Origin: DASPKW01 sp038244055
GTDB taxonomy: Bacteria; Planctomycetota; Phycisphaerae; Tepidisphaerales; Tepidisphaeraceae
Length of the DNA: 17,118 bases
Direction: 5' to 3'
Assembly: GCA_038244055.1 (NCBI GenBank)
Contig: JBBRTW010000105.1
Coordinates: 1-17,118, forward strand
Every line of letters begins with the position of its first letter. The first letter of the stretch is position 1. The notes beneath the pieces were generated by a model, which did not search any database, was not told where the DNA came from, and worked only from the letters and a program-made list of their open reading frames with translations. This document shows positions 6,086-14,096 of this stretch, piece after piece. The translations under genes and the position numbers were made by a program.

Positions 6086-7984
6086 ATGAACATTGCATTT
6101 ACACTGTTTCGCGCACCGATCTGGGCATTATCCAGCCTCGGCCTGCTGATCTTCACCTATTTAGGGCTGGGGATTCTGTTTACGGTCGGGGCGTGGACGG
6201 CGGGGCATTGGAGCATCGCGGCCCTCGCGATCGCGGGGGTGGTTTTCGCCATAGCGTATCTGCGGGCCCGTCGCCGCAAGCCCAAATCGGCCGCAGACCA
6301 GTCGATGCGCCCCGGGGCCGCGGCGATCCATGCGACGACGGTCGCGCTGATCGTGACCGCCTTCGGCCTTGGCGGATACTTCTGGTTCCCCGTGCGCCGG
6401 ACCGCGTTTTTCTGCATTTCGCCGATCGGAAAATCCGCCATTCCAATCTACCTCCGCGCTGCCGCCGATGAAGAAGTCAATCATCAGGCCGTCCGCTGCC
6501 TCGAAAAACTCGGCCCCGATGCCAAATCGGCCCTGCCGACCTACATCACATGGCTCGAAGATCCCAAGTCGCCCGTGCAGTCGCGCGCCGAAATTCTCAT
6601 CCGCGCCCTCGGCCAGGATGCCGCCCCCGCCATTCCCGCCATTACTCGCGCCATCCAGACCGGCCTGCCCGCCCACGTCGAAACTCTCGGCGCTGCCGGC
6701 CCCGATGCCGTCCCGGCGCTGGTCATGCTCCTCAAGGACCCCTCGTCCCAGATTCGCCAGAAGTCCATGAATGTGTTGAAGGAGATGGGCCCCGCCTCCG
6801 CCCCCGCCGCGCCGGCTCTTGTCACCATTCTCCTCAATCCCAACCTCCCGGGTGAGGACCGGGATTACGCCCTGGCCGCGCTCAAGGCCATCGGCCCCGC
6901 CGGCGCAACCGCAGCAGAGCACCTCTTCCCCTTGGCCGGCAGCCACTCCGCCGGCATCCGCGACCAGCGCCGATTCGCCGTTCTCGCCCTCGCCGCCATC
7001 GCCAAAAACGACGCGCGCACCATCCCCCTTCTTACCGGGTTGCTCACCGACAAAGTCGTCGCCGATGAGGCCGCCAAAGCTCTGGGAGAAATCGGCCCCG
7101 ATGCCGCTTCGGCGATTCCAGAGGTGCTCAAGCTCTCTCTCGATTCCGATGACGATCGCTGGAATGCCATTCGCGCTCTCGGCAAGATGGGCCCCCAAGG
7201 CGCGCCGGCGCTGGCCCGATTACTCAATAGCCCCGATCACCCGCGCAAAGCCGGCCCCGCCCTCGCCACCCTCCAGGAGATGGGCCCCGCCGGAAAATCC
7301 GTCGCCGCCGAGCTCAAAGTCGCCATCGCAACTCATCCGGATCAAAAGTATGAAATCGCCCGAATCCTCCTGGCCCAGGGAGATACGCAATCCGCCCTCG
7401 ACATCGCCAGAACCGCGATAGAAACCGCCCCCGCCAACAAAAACTTCCCCTACGGCGTCGATCAGATTTTGCGGGAGCTCGGACCGGCCGCCAAACCGAT
7501 TACTGGTTTGATGATTCCCTTCCTCGACACCGCTTCAAATCAATACGAGTTCGAACGCGTCATCAACCTGCTCTGGGCCATGGACCGCAACGAAACCGTC
7601 GCCTACCTCAATCGCACCGGCAAGACCCCGCCCCTGGATAAAGGCGAATTGATCGAAGCCATGGGCCAGCGCGGCATCGACGCCTGCATCGCCGCCCTCG
7701 ACACCACCGCCAACTACAGCACCGCAAGCTCCCGCGCTGACGATGCCCTGAGATACCTCGGCCCCAAGGCGCGATCGGCCGTCCCCAAAATCCTCGACCT
7801 CTACGACCGAGGCACCATCACCCCCGGCACCACCCGCGGCCTGCTCTTCGCCATCGACCGCTGGTCCTGGGCGCACTTCGAATGGTTCTTCTTCGCCGGT
7901 TCCATCCCCACCGCCCTGATCCTGAGCATCATCATCGACCGCGGCTACTTCAAAGGAAAATGGCACCGGCCAACGCGCAACTGA
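6086..7984 (+). CDS. Polytopic membrane protein with about ten HEAT-like repeats
   Basis: The protein has 632 residues. The start at ATG 6086 is chosen over an upstream TTG (6005) because it begins right before the first hydrophobic segment; only a weak GAAG site is present. Three transmembrane segments are visible at about residues 12-36, 41-59 and 80-101, and one more near the C-terminus (about 598-618). Between them lie repeats of about 35-45 residues marked by Gly-Pro turns: LGPDAKSALP, LGQDAAPAIP, AGPDAVPALV, MGPASAPAAP, IGPAGATAAE, IGPDAASAIP, MGPQGAPALA, MGPAGKSVAA, LGPAAKPITG and LGPKARSAVP. This is an alpha-solenoid of the HEAT/PBS-lyase type, presumably a protein-binding platform held at the membrane. 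No catalytic domain is visible. The gene diverges from another HEAT gene and is followed by a good terminator-like hairpin at 8009. Confidence 0.85.
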   Translation: MNIAFTLFRAPIWALSSLGLLIFTYLGLGILFTVGAWTAGHWSIAALAIAGVVFAIAYLRARRRKPKSAADQSMRPGAAAIHATTVALIVTAFGLGGYFWFPVRRTAFFCISPIGKSAIPIYLRAAADEEVNHQAVRCLEKLGPDAKSALPTYITWLEDPKSPVQSRAEILIRALGQDAAPAIPAITRAIQTGLPAHVETLGAAGPDAVPALVMLLKDPSSQIRQKSMNVLKEMGPASAPAAPALVTILLNPNLPGEDRDYALAALKAIGPAGATAAEHLFPLAGSHSAGIRDQRRFAVLALAAIAKNDARTIPLLTGLLTDKVVADEAAKALGEIGPDAASAIPEVLKLSLDSDDDRWNAIRALGKMGPQGAPALARLLNSPDHPRKAGPALATLQEMGPAGKSVAAELKVAIATHPDQKYEIARILLAQGDTQSALDIARTAIETAPANKNFPYGVDQILRELGPAAKPITGLMIPFLDTASNQYEFERVINLLWAMDRNETVAYLNRTGKTPPLDKGELIEAMGQRGIDACIAALDTTANYSTASSRADDALRYLGPKARSAVPKILDLYDRGTITPGTTRGLLFAIDRWSWAHFEWFFFAGSIPTALILSIIIDRGYFKGKWHRPTRN

Positions 7985-8008
7985 TTGGCATCATCCATTG
8001 GTGCTTGG

Positions 8009-8047
8009 CATGGGTAAGCCCTCAGAGGCTTGCCCGTGTCTTTTATT
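8009..8047 (+). terminator. Intrinsic terminator candidate after the HEAT membrane protein gene
   Basis: Arms CATGGGTAAGCC (8009-8020) and GGCTTGCCCGTG (8027-8038) pair over 12 positions with two G-T pairs around a 6-base loop. TCTTTTATT follows. The hairpin starts 25 bases after the stop codon at 7984. The arms resemble the core of the CGTAGC elements but lack the CGTAG end. Confidence 0.65.
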
Positions 8048-8077
8048 CCGCAACCACGTCTTTCATTCCGCAACCAC
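8038..8077 (+). repeat. Tandem 20-bp direct repeat
   Basis: GTCTTTTATTCCGCAACCAC (8038-8057) is followed immediately by a second 20-base copy (8058-8077) with one T to C change. The first copy overlaps the T-rich part of the terminator candidate. Confidence 0.85.
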
Positions 8078-8144
8078 TCGCAGCGCTGCCCGTGATTTGA
8101 ATCTCGCCTGAACACGCATATCACTCCTGTTACCTCGAAGGCTT

Positions 8145-8160
8145 GTTACCAATTGGTTAC
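8145..8160. promoter_or_regulatory. Near-perfect palindrome upstream of the CxxC protein gene
   Basis: GTTACCAATTGGTTAC is a 16-base palindrome with one mismatched pair, 68 bases before the ATG at 8229. A further TGTTACC lies about 16 bases upstream. It has the size and symmetry of a dimeric repressor site, but no regulator is known and chance is possible. Confidence 0.3.
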
Positions 8161-8228
8161 GCCACAAAACACCCGCGCTATGTAAGATGCCCACGACAGG
8201 CAAGATATCATTTCCGAAAGGACCATCC

Positions 8229-8969
8229 ATGCATCGCCAAATCCTCACCGCCGCAACCCTGCTCGGTCTGGCGCTTTTCTCGGTCACCAGTTGGAGCGCC
8301 GATAGCGCCGCCCCCGCCCGCAAACCCCTTCCCGCCGCGCCGGCCGCCTCCGATCCCACCGCCGCGCCGCAATTACCCAAGCTCGATCCCCCGACCCAGG
8401 AATGGCGCTCTGACCCCGCCTGCCAGATGGTTTTCTTCGCCGTCCTCGAAGGCCTGTATACCGATGGCGTCCCCGATGAAGCCGTCGATCTCATCGTGCC
8501 GCCCAAGACCGACCTCGATAACAACGTCAAGCAGTGCTTCGTCTTCCGCTGCCCCCTGTGCCATGCGGCCTACGAGGCCTTCGTCCTCTACCAGCATCGC
8601 CCCGCCTTCAATGGCACCAACGAACCCAAAAGCACCTTCGGCAAGAACTTCGATCCGGCCGTTATCGAACAGCTCAAATCCAAGGACATCCGCACCCGCG
8701 TCTATGCGATGGGCACCCTGATGCGCCCGTGGATCGAGAAGCGAATGAACACCCTGCACATGAACGACAAGGATCAAAAGGCCCTTCTCACCAAGTTGAT
8801 CGATTACGCCGGCCCGGGCGATCAACTTTTCCGATCCTACAAGCACGATCCGAAATCGGTTTACGCCCAGTGGATGTTCTACGGCGGCTGCCAGGCCTGC
8901 GAGGCCATCGAGCATGTCGCACGAAAGATGCCCCCTGCCGCGATCAATGCCGCGCCGGCGCAGAAATGA
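8229..8969 (+). CDS. Exported protein with two CxxC motifs, function unknown
   Basis: The protein has 246 residues. ATG 8229 follows an AAAGGA site at good spacing and opens a signal peptide (MHRQILTAATLLGLALFSVT, then SWSA), so it is preferred to the in-frame ATG 8187. Residues 25-58 form an Ala/Pro-rich linker. The mature domain has two well-separated cysteine pairs: C108-P-L-C111 in a FRCPLCHAAYEAF context and C221-Q-A-C224 in GGCQACEAIEH. Two further cysteines are C65 and C103. The pairs could bind a metal such as zinc or an Fe-S or haem-type cofactor, or form disulphides in the periplasm. C-P-L-C-H contains a redox-like CxxCH, which is also the covalent haem-binding signature, but other c-type features are lacking. 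I do not recognise the family. The gene converges on the coiled-coil protein gene ending at 9057. Confidence 0.75.
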   Translation: MHRQILTAATLLGLALFSVTSWSADSAAPARKPLPAAPAASDPTAAPQLPKLDPPTQEWRSDPACQMVFFAVLEGLYTDGVPDEAVDLIVPPKTDLDNNVKQCFVFRCPLCHAAYEAFVLYQHRPAFNGTNEPKSTFGKNFDPAVIEQLKSKDIRTRVYAMGTLMRPWIEKRMNTLHMNDKDQKALLTKLIDYAGPGDQLFRSYKHDPKSVYAQWMFYGGCQACEAIEHVARKMPPAAINAAPAQK

Positions 8970-9039
8970 TTGTTCCATCCCCCCTGCCGCAGCACCGCCC
9001 GCTCAACGTCCCGACCCACCGCCACCGCCACCGCCGCCG

Positions 9040-9055
9040 CCGGCGATGTCGCCGG
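9040..9055. terminator. Hairpin between two converging genes
   Basis: CCGGCGA and TCGCCGG arms are separated by two bases (effectively a 5-bp stem with a 6-base loop). It lies directly after the stop codon at 9057 of the minus-strand gene. It is preceded on the plus strand by a CCACCG/CCGCCG triplet run (about 9016-9040). No T-tract is present, so a terminator role is tentative. Confidence 0.35.
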
Positions 9056-9056
9056 A

Positions 9057-11009
9057 TCATTTCGGCCACGCGCCCACATGGAACGTGCCGTCCTTGAACG
9101 AGAATCCGATCTCCGGACCCGCCCCGCTGACGATCAGCGTCAACAGCAGAGCTTCGCCCGTGCGGACATTCCGCATCCGAAGCGTCACCGGACTGTCCTT
9201 CGTCAACCCGCCCGCCTCCATGGCTTTCCAGTCGGTGTCGAATTTCGTTCCCGTGACATCCTTCATGAAATCCAGAATGTCCGAAAGCGCGTTCGCGTTG
9301 AAGTTCACTTCCGGCAGGCGGCGATCCAACATTGCCTGGCCCATCGCTTCCGCCGGCCGCGCTGCCGAAAGCCTCTTGAACGCTTTCTCCATCGCCGCCA
9401 CACCGCCCGCGGTGGAGATGTAAACGAATTTCCCCTGTCCCCACACCGCCACCGGCTTGCCCCCTGTTCTGTCCTTCAATCCTCCGATGGCGGTCGTCAT
9501 CGCCTCCCAGCCCGGCACATCCGTTTTGGTGTAATCGATGGGCGCATCCTTGGCGATCCCGGCCGCCTCCAGAGCCCGCCAGTCCACCACGATCGCCTGC
9601 CCCGTCACATCCCGAAAAAAATCGATGGCATCATCGGCCGCGACGGCGTTGAATTTGATCTCGGGCATCTTCACGCGCTGCAATTGCGCGTAGATCGGCG
9701 CGCTGTCGATGAAAAGTGAGCCGTGGGCGCCGTCGAGATCCTCCCGCCGAGCCTGCGCCGGGATCAGCCCCGCGCGAAGATCGGCCATCTTGTCCCGCTC
9801 AGCCGCGGCCGCCCGCATCGCCAGAACGGTGGACGCTCGTTTCTCCTTTTCCGCATTGGTCCTTCTACCGTGCGCATCCCGCTCGGCCGCCTGCAGCAGA
9901 CCCTGGGCATCGGCAACCACCTTCTCGTGCTCCGCCCGCGCGGCATTGCGGACCTTCTCCTCCTGGGCATCCGTCTCGGCCCGGCGCTGTTCGGCCTTCT
10001 TGATTTGATCGCGGGCATCGGCTTCCAGCGCATTGAAGGCCGCTCCATCGCGTGCAGTCTCGGCCGCCCCTTTTTCCAGCATCGCGCGCCGCTCCCAGTC
10101 GAAAGTTGCTCGCGCCTCATCCGCCGCCTTCACCGCATCGGCCCGCCCCGGATCGTTCCCGCGAACCGCCGCCGCCGCGCGCTCGGCGGCCTGGCGCACT
10201 TTCGCCTCCGCTTCCAGGTTCGCCTTGTCGAGCTCGAAACGCGCCTTTTCCATCTTCTCCATCATGGCATTCTGCGCCGTTGCAATGCGCACGGTCTGTT
10301 GATTGGCCAGTTCGTTAAACGCCTGGGCCGCCTTCTCCATTTTCTCGAACGATTCTCGCTCCAGCTTATCCTGGCCCGCCGCCGCATTCTGCAGGCGGGG
10401 CTCCTGCACCGAGGCGACGGCCCGAAAATCATTTCGGATCTGATCGAGCTCGACGCGGGCCTTTCGTTCCGCAAGCGTATAGGCCAAGTCGATCTTCGCC
10501 TTATAGAGCATCTCAGCGTTCGCCATCATGGCATCGATCGCCTCATCGAAAGCCTTCGATGAATCCGCGCGCCGCGCCTCCCAGCGCTGCCTCAGATCCG
10601 CCAGCCCCTTCTCCGCTTTCTCCACGTCATCCCACGGCTTTTCTTCGCGAACCATCGCATCGACGCGCGCAATTCCCTTTTCCCATTCCAGACACATCGC
10701 CTGAAATTCAGGATTCGATTCGATCTTCAGCGCATCGGGCGCGAGCGCTTTGGCTTTGTCCGCCAGGCCCAACGCTGCCATCTGACAGCGGTCAATGATC
10801 TTCGGCACCGCCGCCAGTTTTGCGTCTTCCTCCGCCCGCAGCTTCTCCGATGCCGCCTTTTCCGAGCGCGCCGCATCCTCCGCCGTCGCCGGCGCCGGCG
10901 CGAGCGGCGCTGCCGGCACATCTGGACCAGCCGCTACCACCGTCACACCCCAACTCGCAACCAGAACGCCAGCCGCAAACTTGCGTAACCAGAACCCGAT
11001 TAAACCCAT
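9057..11009 (-). CDS. Exported coiled-coil protein with two C-terminal STN-like domains
   Basis: The protein has 650 residues from ATG 11009, which has a GAGG site about ten bases upstream and opens a signal peptide (MGLIGFWLRKFAAGVLVASW, ending near VVAAG). An earlier in-frame ATG (11129) would put 40 polar residues before it and is rejected. Residues about 40-435 are rich in Ala, Glu, Lys and Arg and look like a long TolA-like helical coiled coil. Two related domains follow at about 442-540 and 561-650. The first has MPEIKFNAVAADDAIDFFRD, then VTG, DWRALEAAGI and KDAPI. The second has LPEVNFNANALSDILDFMKD, then VTG, DWKAMEAGGL and KDSPV. This pattern matches the secretin/TonB short N-terminal (STN) fold, seen in proteins that bind or thread partners in the periplasm. 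The role is inferred to be structural. No secretin barrel is present. Confidence 0.8.
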   Translation of the reverse strand: MGLIGFWLRKFAAGVLVASWGVTVVAAGPDVPAAPLAPAPATAEDAARSEKAASEKLRAEEDAKLAAVPKIIDRCQMAALGLADKAKALAPDALKIESNPEFQAMCLEWEKGIARVDAMVREEKPWDDVEKAEKGLADLRQRWEARRADSSKAFDEAIDAMMANAEMLYKAKIDLAYTLAERKARVELDQIRNDFRAVASVQEPRLQNAAAGQDKLERESFEKMEKAAQAFNELANQQTVRIATAQNAMMEKMEKARFELDKANLEAEAKVRQAAERAAAAVRGNDPGRADAVKAADEARATFDWERRAMLEKGAAETARDGAAFNALEADARDQIKKAEQRRAETDAQEEKVRNAARAEHEKVVADAQGLLQAAERDAHGRRTNAEKEKRASTVLAMRAAAAERDKMADLRAGLIPAQARREDLDGAHGSLFIDSAPIYAQLQRVKMPEIKFNAVAADDAIDFFRDVTGQAIVVDWRALEAAGIAKDAPIDYTKTDVPGWEAMTTAIGGLKDRTGGKPVAVWGQGKFVYISTAGGVAAMEKAFKRLSAARPAEAMGQAMLDRRLPEVNFNANALSDILDFMKDVTGTKFDTDWKAMEAGGLTKDSPVTLRMRNVRTGEALLLTLIVSGAGPEIGFSFKDGTFHVGAWPK

Positions 11010-11233
11010 AGGTGCCTCGCCTGAACAATCGCATGGTTTGTCAAAATCTCGCCGCGGAATTGCGACCAAGGTATCCCAATTCATTCTCTCCAGCCAGATT
11101 TTTCTCGGATTCTTCCCACCCGTCTCCACCGCAATTCCTCCCTGCTTTCATCATCGCTTCATTCGAAAATCGGGTAAGATGGCGGCCTGTCTGGGCTGGT
11201 TTATGTCCCTTCGGAGCCGATAAGGAAGGTAAA

Positions 11234-12322
11234 ATGAGCCTCACCCGCCATCTCCTGACACCTCGGAGATCGCCGGCGCTGCTATCGATCGTCATTCCCG
11301 TCTACAACGAGCAGGAGGTCCTACCCGCCCTGCGCGCCCGACTGACCGCCTGCATCGATACGCTGCCATGCGAAGTAGAGGTGCTGCTGGTCAACGATGG
11401 CAGCACCGATGGCACGCTGGATGTGCTGCACGATTGGGCCTGCGCCGATCCCCGCATCAATGTGCTTTGCATGGCCCGGAACTTCGGCCATCAGGCGGCG
11501 CTGACGGCCGGCCTGGATGAAGCCCGCGGAGAGGCCATCGTGGCGATCGATGCCGACCTTCAGGACCCGCCCGAAGTCATCGTCCAGATGCTGGAAAAAT
11601 ACCGAGAAGGATACGATGTGGTCTACGGCCGGCGCACTTCCCGCGCGGGTGAGACCCTCTTTAAGCGATTCACCGCCTGGGGCTTCTATCGACTGATGCG
11701 CAAGCTCGTGCATAAGGATTTGCCCGCGGATGTCGGCGATTTCCGGCTGGTTTCCCGGCCCTGTCTCGATGCCCTCAAATCGATGCGCGAGACCCATCGA
11801 TTCATCCGCGGCATGGTGGCATGGGTGGGCTTTCCGCAGACGGATGTCCCCTTCGAGCGAGCCCCTCGGACGGCCGGCAAGACGAATTACTCGGTCCGGA
11901 AGATGCTCGCCTTCGCATGGACCGCGGCGATCTCCTTCTCGCCTATCCCTCTTCGCCTCAGCCTTCTCGGAGGCATTATCGTTGCCCTCTTCGGCCTCGG
12001 CGAAGGCGCTTATGCGATCTACCGCAAACTGATGAACCAAACCGTTCCCGGCTGGACCTCCCTGACCGTTTTGCTCTGCGTCATCGGCGGCGGCATTCTC
12101 CTCAGCATCGGCATTCTCGGCGAATACATCGGCCGAATCTTCGAAGAAGTCAAAGGCCGGCCCCTCTACGTCGTCAGCCGGCGCATCCACGTTGAATCAG
12201 CCGCGCTTTCGCCCACCGCGACCACCGCCGACGAGCAGCCCCGCCCCGTGCTCACTCTGCATCTGGAGAATTCGCCATCCGAGCAGGATTCTCGTCCCCG
12301 CCACCAGGAGGCCGTTTCGTGA
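11234..12322 (+). CDS. Family 2 glycosyltransferase, GtrB/DPM1 type (polyprenyl-phosphate sugar synthase)
   Basis: The protein has 362 residues. ATG 11234 has an AAGGAAGG site at 11222-11229, which rules out the longer reading frame from 11012. The cytoplasmic GT-A domain (about 15-235) shows SIVIPVYNEQEVL, NDGSTDGT and the metal-binding D106-A-D108 in AIDADLQDPPE. TNYSVRKML and FSPIPLR precede two transmembrane segments (about 237-257 and 275-300), followed by EYIGRIFEEVKGRPLYVV. All are hallmarks of the DPM1/GtrB/ArnC branch, which moves a sugar from UDP- or GDP-sugar to undecaprenyl or polyprenyl phosphate. The last 45 residues are a poorly conserved polar tail. The stop overlaps the next gene by 4 bases (GTGA), so the two are translationally coupled; the partner is a GT-C enzyme that would use the lipid-linked sugar. 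Which sugar is used cannot be told. Confidence 0.94.
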   Translation: MSLTRHLLTPRRSPALLSIVIPVYNEQEVLPALRARLTACIDTLPCEVEVLLVNDGSTDGTLDVLHDWACADPRINVLCMARNFGHQAALTAGLDEARGEAIVAIDADLQDPPEVIVQMLEKYREGYDVVYGRRTSRAGETLFKRFTAWGFYRLMRKLVHKDLPADVGDFRLVSRPCLDALKSMRETHRFIRGMVAWVGFPQTDVPFERAPRTAGKTNYSVRKMLAFAWTAAISFSPIPLRLSLLGGIIVALFGLGEGAYAIYRKLMNQTVPGWTSLTVLLCVIGGGILLSIGILGEYIGRIFEEVKGRPLYVVSRRIHVESAALSPTATTADEQPRPVLTLHLENSPSEQDSRPRHQEAVS

Positions 12323-14055
12323 GTTCTCCTTCCAGCCCCTCGCCGGGGTGGGGCGCTCATTCAACTCCATCCCCATCCGCCGCTTCAACCCTCGCTCCCC
12401 TGCCCTTGGAGCACGGCACCGGCGCAGCCCGTCCACTTTCATGGGCCACCTGGCCGGCGACGTTCCTTCTCGTCGCCGCCGTCCTGGTCGTGCGCCTGAT
12501 TTACCTGATCTGGCTTTCTCCCTACGAACTGGCCGGCGATGAGGCCTATTACTGGGAATGCTCGCGCAACCTGTCTCTCTGCTACTACGAGAAAGGCCCG
12601 GCCCTGCCCTGGCTGATCGCCGCCTGCTGCCACATCTTCGGCTCCACCGAATGGGCCATCCGCCTCCCCGTCGCCCTCGCCTCCGCAGCCTCCGCCCTGG
12701 CGGTGGCGCATCTGGCGTATGTCTTGTCCGCACAAAAAACAGGTGGCGATGGCCAACAAACCGCCCGCGGCGACCCGCGCGCCGCCTTCATCGCCGCGCT
12801 GCTCTTCTGCTTCATCCCCAGTTTCCAGGCCAATGCCCAGATCTGCACCCAGGATGGGCCGATCATCCTTCTCTGGACGCTGCTCACCACCACAGGCCTG
12901 GGGGCGCTGCGCCGCTGGGAAGCAGGCCGCGCCGGCGTCTTCAACTGGTTTGGATTCGCGGTGATCCTCGGGATCGCGTTCTTATTCAAACAGTCAATTC
13001 TATTGATCGGCTCGGGCCTGTTTCTCTATATGTTCATCAGGCGGAAATCGCTGCCCTGGAGCGCCGGGCTCATCCTTCAGGTGCTGGTGGTGGTGCTGGT
13101 CTTCATCCTCATGCTCACGCCCATGATGATCTGGAATCATCAACATGGCTGGCCAACCCTCACCCACACGCTTGGCCACCTCGGTGCTCCCGGCGGAGAT
13201 CACGATGCGGAAAAGGATGCCGAGGGCTGGAGTATTCTCTGGCCTCTCTCACTGATCGGATCGCAGGTGGGCGTGGTCGGCCCGGCGGCGCTGCTTCTTA
13301 TGGGCCTGGCGATCGCGCGGGCCATCCATCGCCGCAAGGCCGATCCCGCAACATGGCCTGCGAATTTGTGGCTGATCTGCGCTTCGGTGCCGTCGGTGGG
13401 GTTCTTCGTGCTGTTGAGCTTCATCAAGCCCGTGATCGCGACCTGGCCGTTCCCATCGTATGCGCCGCTGGTGCCGCTGGCGGCATTGATGATCCTGACT
13501 GAAATCGACCGGCGGTCGATCCACGCGGCAGATCCGGCCGCCACGCGACGGCGCCCAAAGAAAACGCTGGCCTTCGAAGCCTGGAAAATGGGCTTGACCT
13601 ATGGCGCGATCGCGTGGGTCATCATCGCATTTCCAAATATGCTCGGGCATCTTCCGTATCTGGGCGGCATGTTCCAGGGATCGGTGCTCAAGCGAATCTC
13701 CGGCCACCGCGCCCACGCCGCGGAACTGGCCGCCCGAATCGACAGCCATCGCGATCCAAGTGGCCTGCCGACGATCGTCATCACACGCTATTACCAGGAG
13801 GCTTCACTGGATGCGTTTTACCTGCCCGGGCAGCCCGTGGTGTTCAATGCCGGCACCGCGACGGGCCAGCGAATGACCTCCTACGACTTCTGGCCGGCGA
13901 CGGATGTGAACGCGCCCGAGTTGAAGGGGCGATATGCCGTACTCGATGGCCATTCGCCGACGCGGCCGTGGGATACGGTGATCAAATATAAATCGCTGCT
14001 TCGTGTACCGAAGACGAAATTCACCCTCGTGACAGGATATGGCGGATTGAAATAG
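12319..14055 (+). CDS. ArnT/GT39-type polytopic glycosyltransferase
   Basis: The protein has 578 residues. A GTG start at 12319 overlaps the preceding stop codon as GTGA, and AGGAGG at 12305-12310 supports it. After a Ser/Pro-rich cytoplasmic stretch (1-44), the first transmembrane segment (about 47-66) leads to the outside loop ELAGDEAYYWE, with the acidic pair D74-E75, and to KGPALPWLIA. These are the catalytic-loop marks of the PMT/ArnT (GT-C) superfamily, which uses polyprenyl-phosphate sugars on the outer face of the membrane. About eight to ten further hydrophobic segments follow. The C-terminal periplasmic part (about 465-578) contains TRYYQEASLDAFYLPGQP and MTSYDFWP, a pattern I associate with this family in planctomycetes. 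The acceptor could be lipid A, a protein or another glycan. The coupling with the GtrB-type gene supports a donor-then-transfer pathway. Confidence 0.92.
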   Translation: MSSPSSPSPGWGAHSTPSPSAASTLAPLPLEHGTGAARPLSWATWPATFLLVAAVLVVRLIYLIWLSPYELAGDEAYYWECSRNLSLCYYEKGPALPWLIAACCHIFGSTEWAIRLPVALASAASALAVAHLAYVLSAQKTGGDGQQTARGDPRAAFIAALLFCFIPSFQANAQICTQDGPIILLWTLLTTTGLGALRRWEAGRAGVFNWFGFAVILGIAFLFKQSILLIGSGLFLYMFIRRKSLPWSAGLILQVLVVVLVFILMLTPMMIWNHQHGWPTLTHTLGHLGAPGGDHDAEKDAEGWSILWPLSLIGSQVGVVGPAALLLMGLAIARAIHRRKADPATWPANLWLICASVPSVGFFVLLSFIKPVIATWPFPSYAPLVPLAALMILTEIDRRSIHAADPAATRRRPKKTLAFEAWKMGLTYGAIAWVIIAFPNMLGHLPYLGGMFQGSVLKRISGHRAHAAELAARIDSHRDPSGLPTIVITRYYQEASLDAFYLPGQPVVFNAGTATGQRMTSYDFWPATDVNAPELKGRYAVLDGHSPTRPWDTVIKYKSLLRVPKTKFTLVTGYGGLK

Positions 14056-14096
14056 TAGATGCACCGATCAGATGCGAAGGACGGAGGCGAGCGATT

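Noticed and set aside
6161..7198. A 345-codon minus-strand open frame opposite the HEAT membrane protein
   Set aside because: It is Gly-rich and without domains, and is explained by the GC-rich codon bias of the real gene.
8229..8969. The CPLCH motif as a c-type cytochrome haem site
   Set aside because: There is no distal methionine context or cytochrome fold pattern, and the second pair (CQACE) has no histidine after it.
11012..11233. N-terminal extension of the GtrB-type protein from an ATG or alternative codon upstream
   Set aside because: The additional 74 residues have no family match, and AAGGAAGG directly precedes the ATG at 11234.
11321..12190. A 289-codon minus-strand frame opposite the GtrB-type gene
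   Set aside because: No ribosome site or domain; the plus strand carries a complete glycosyltransferase family 2 protein.
12558..13502. A 314-codon plus-strand frame within the GT-C gene
   Set aside because: It overlaps the GT-C gene in another frame, is Arg/Pro/His-rich and lacks the hydrophobic segments found in the true frame.
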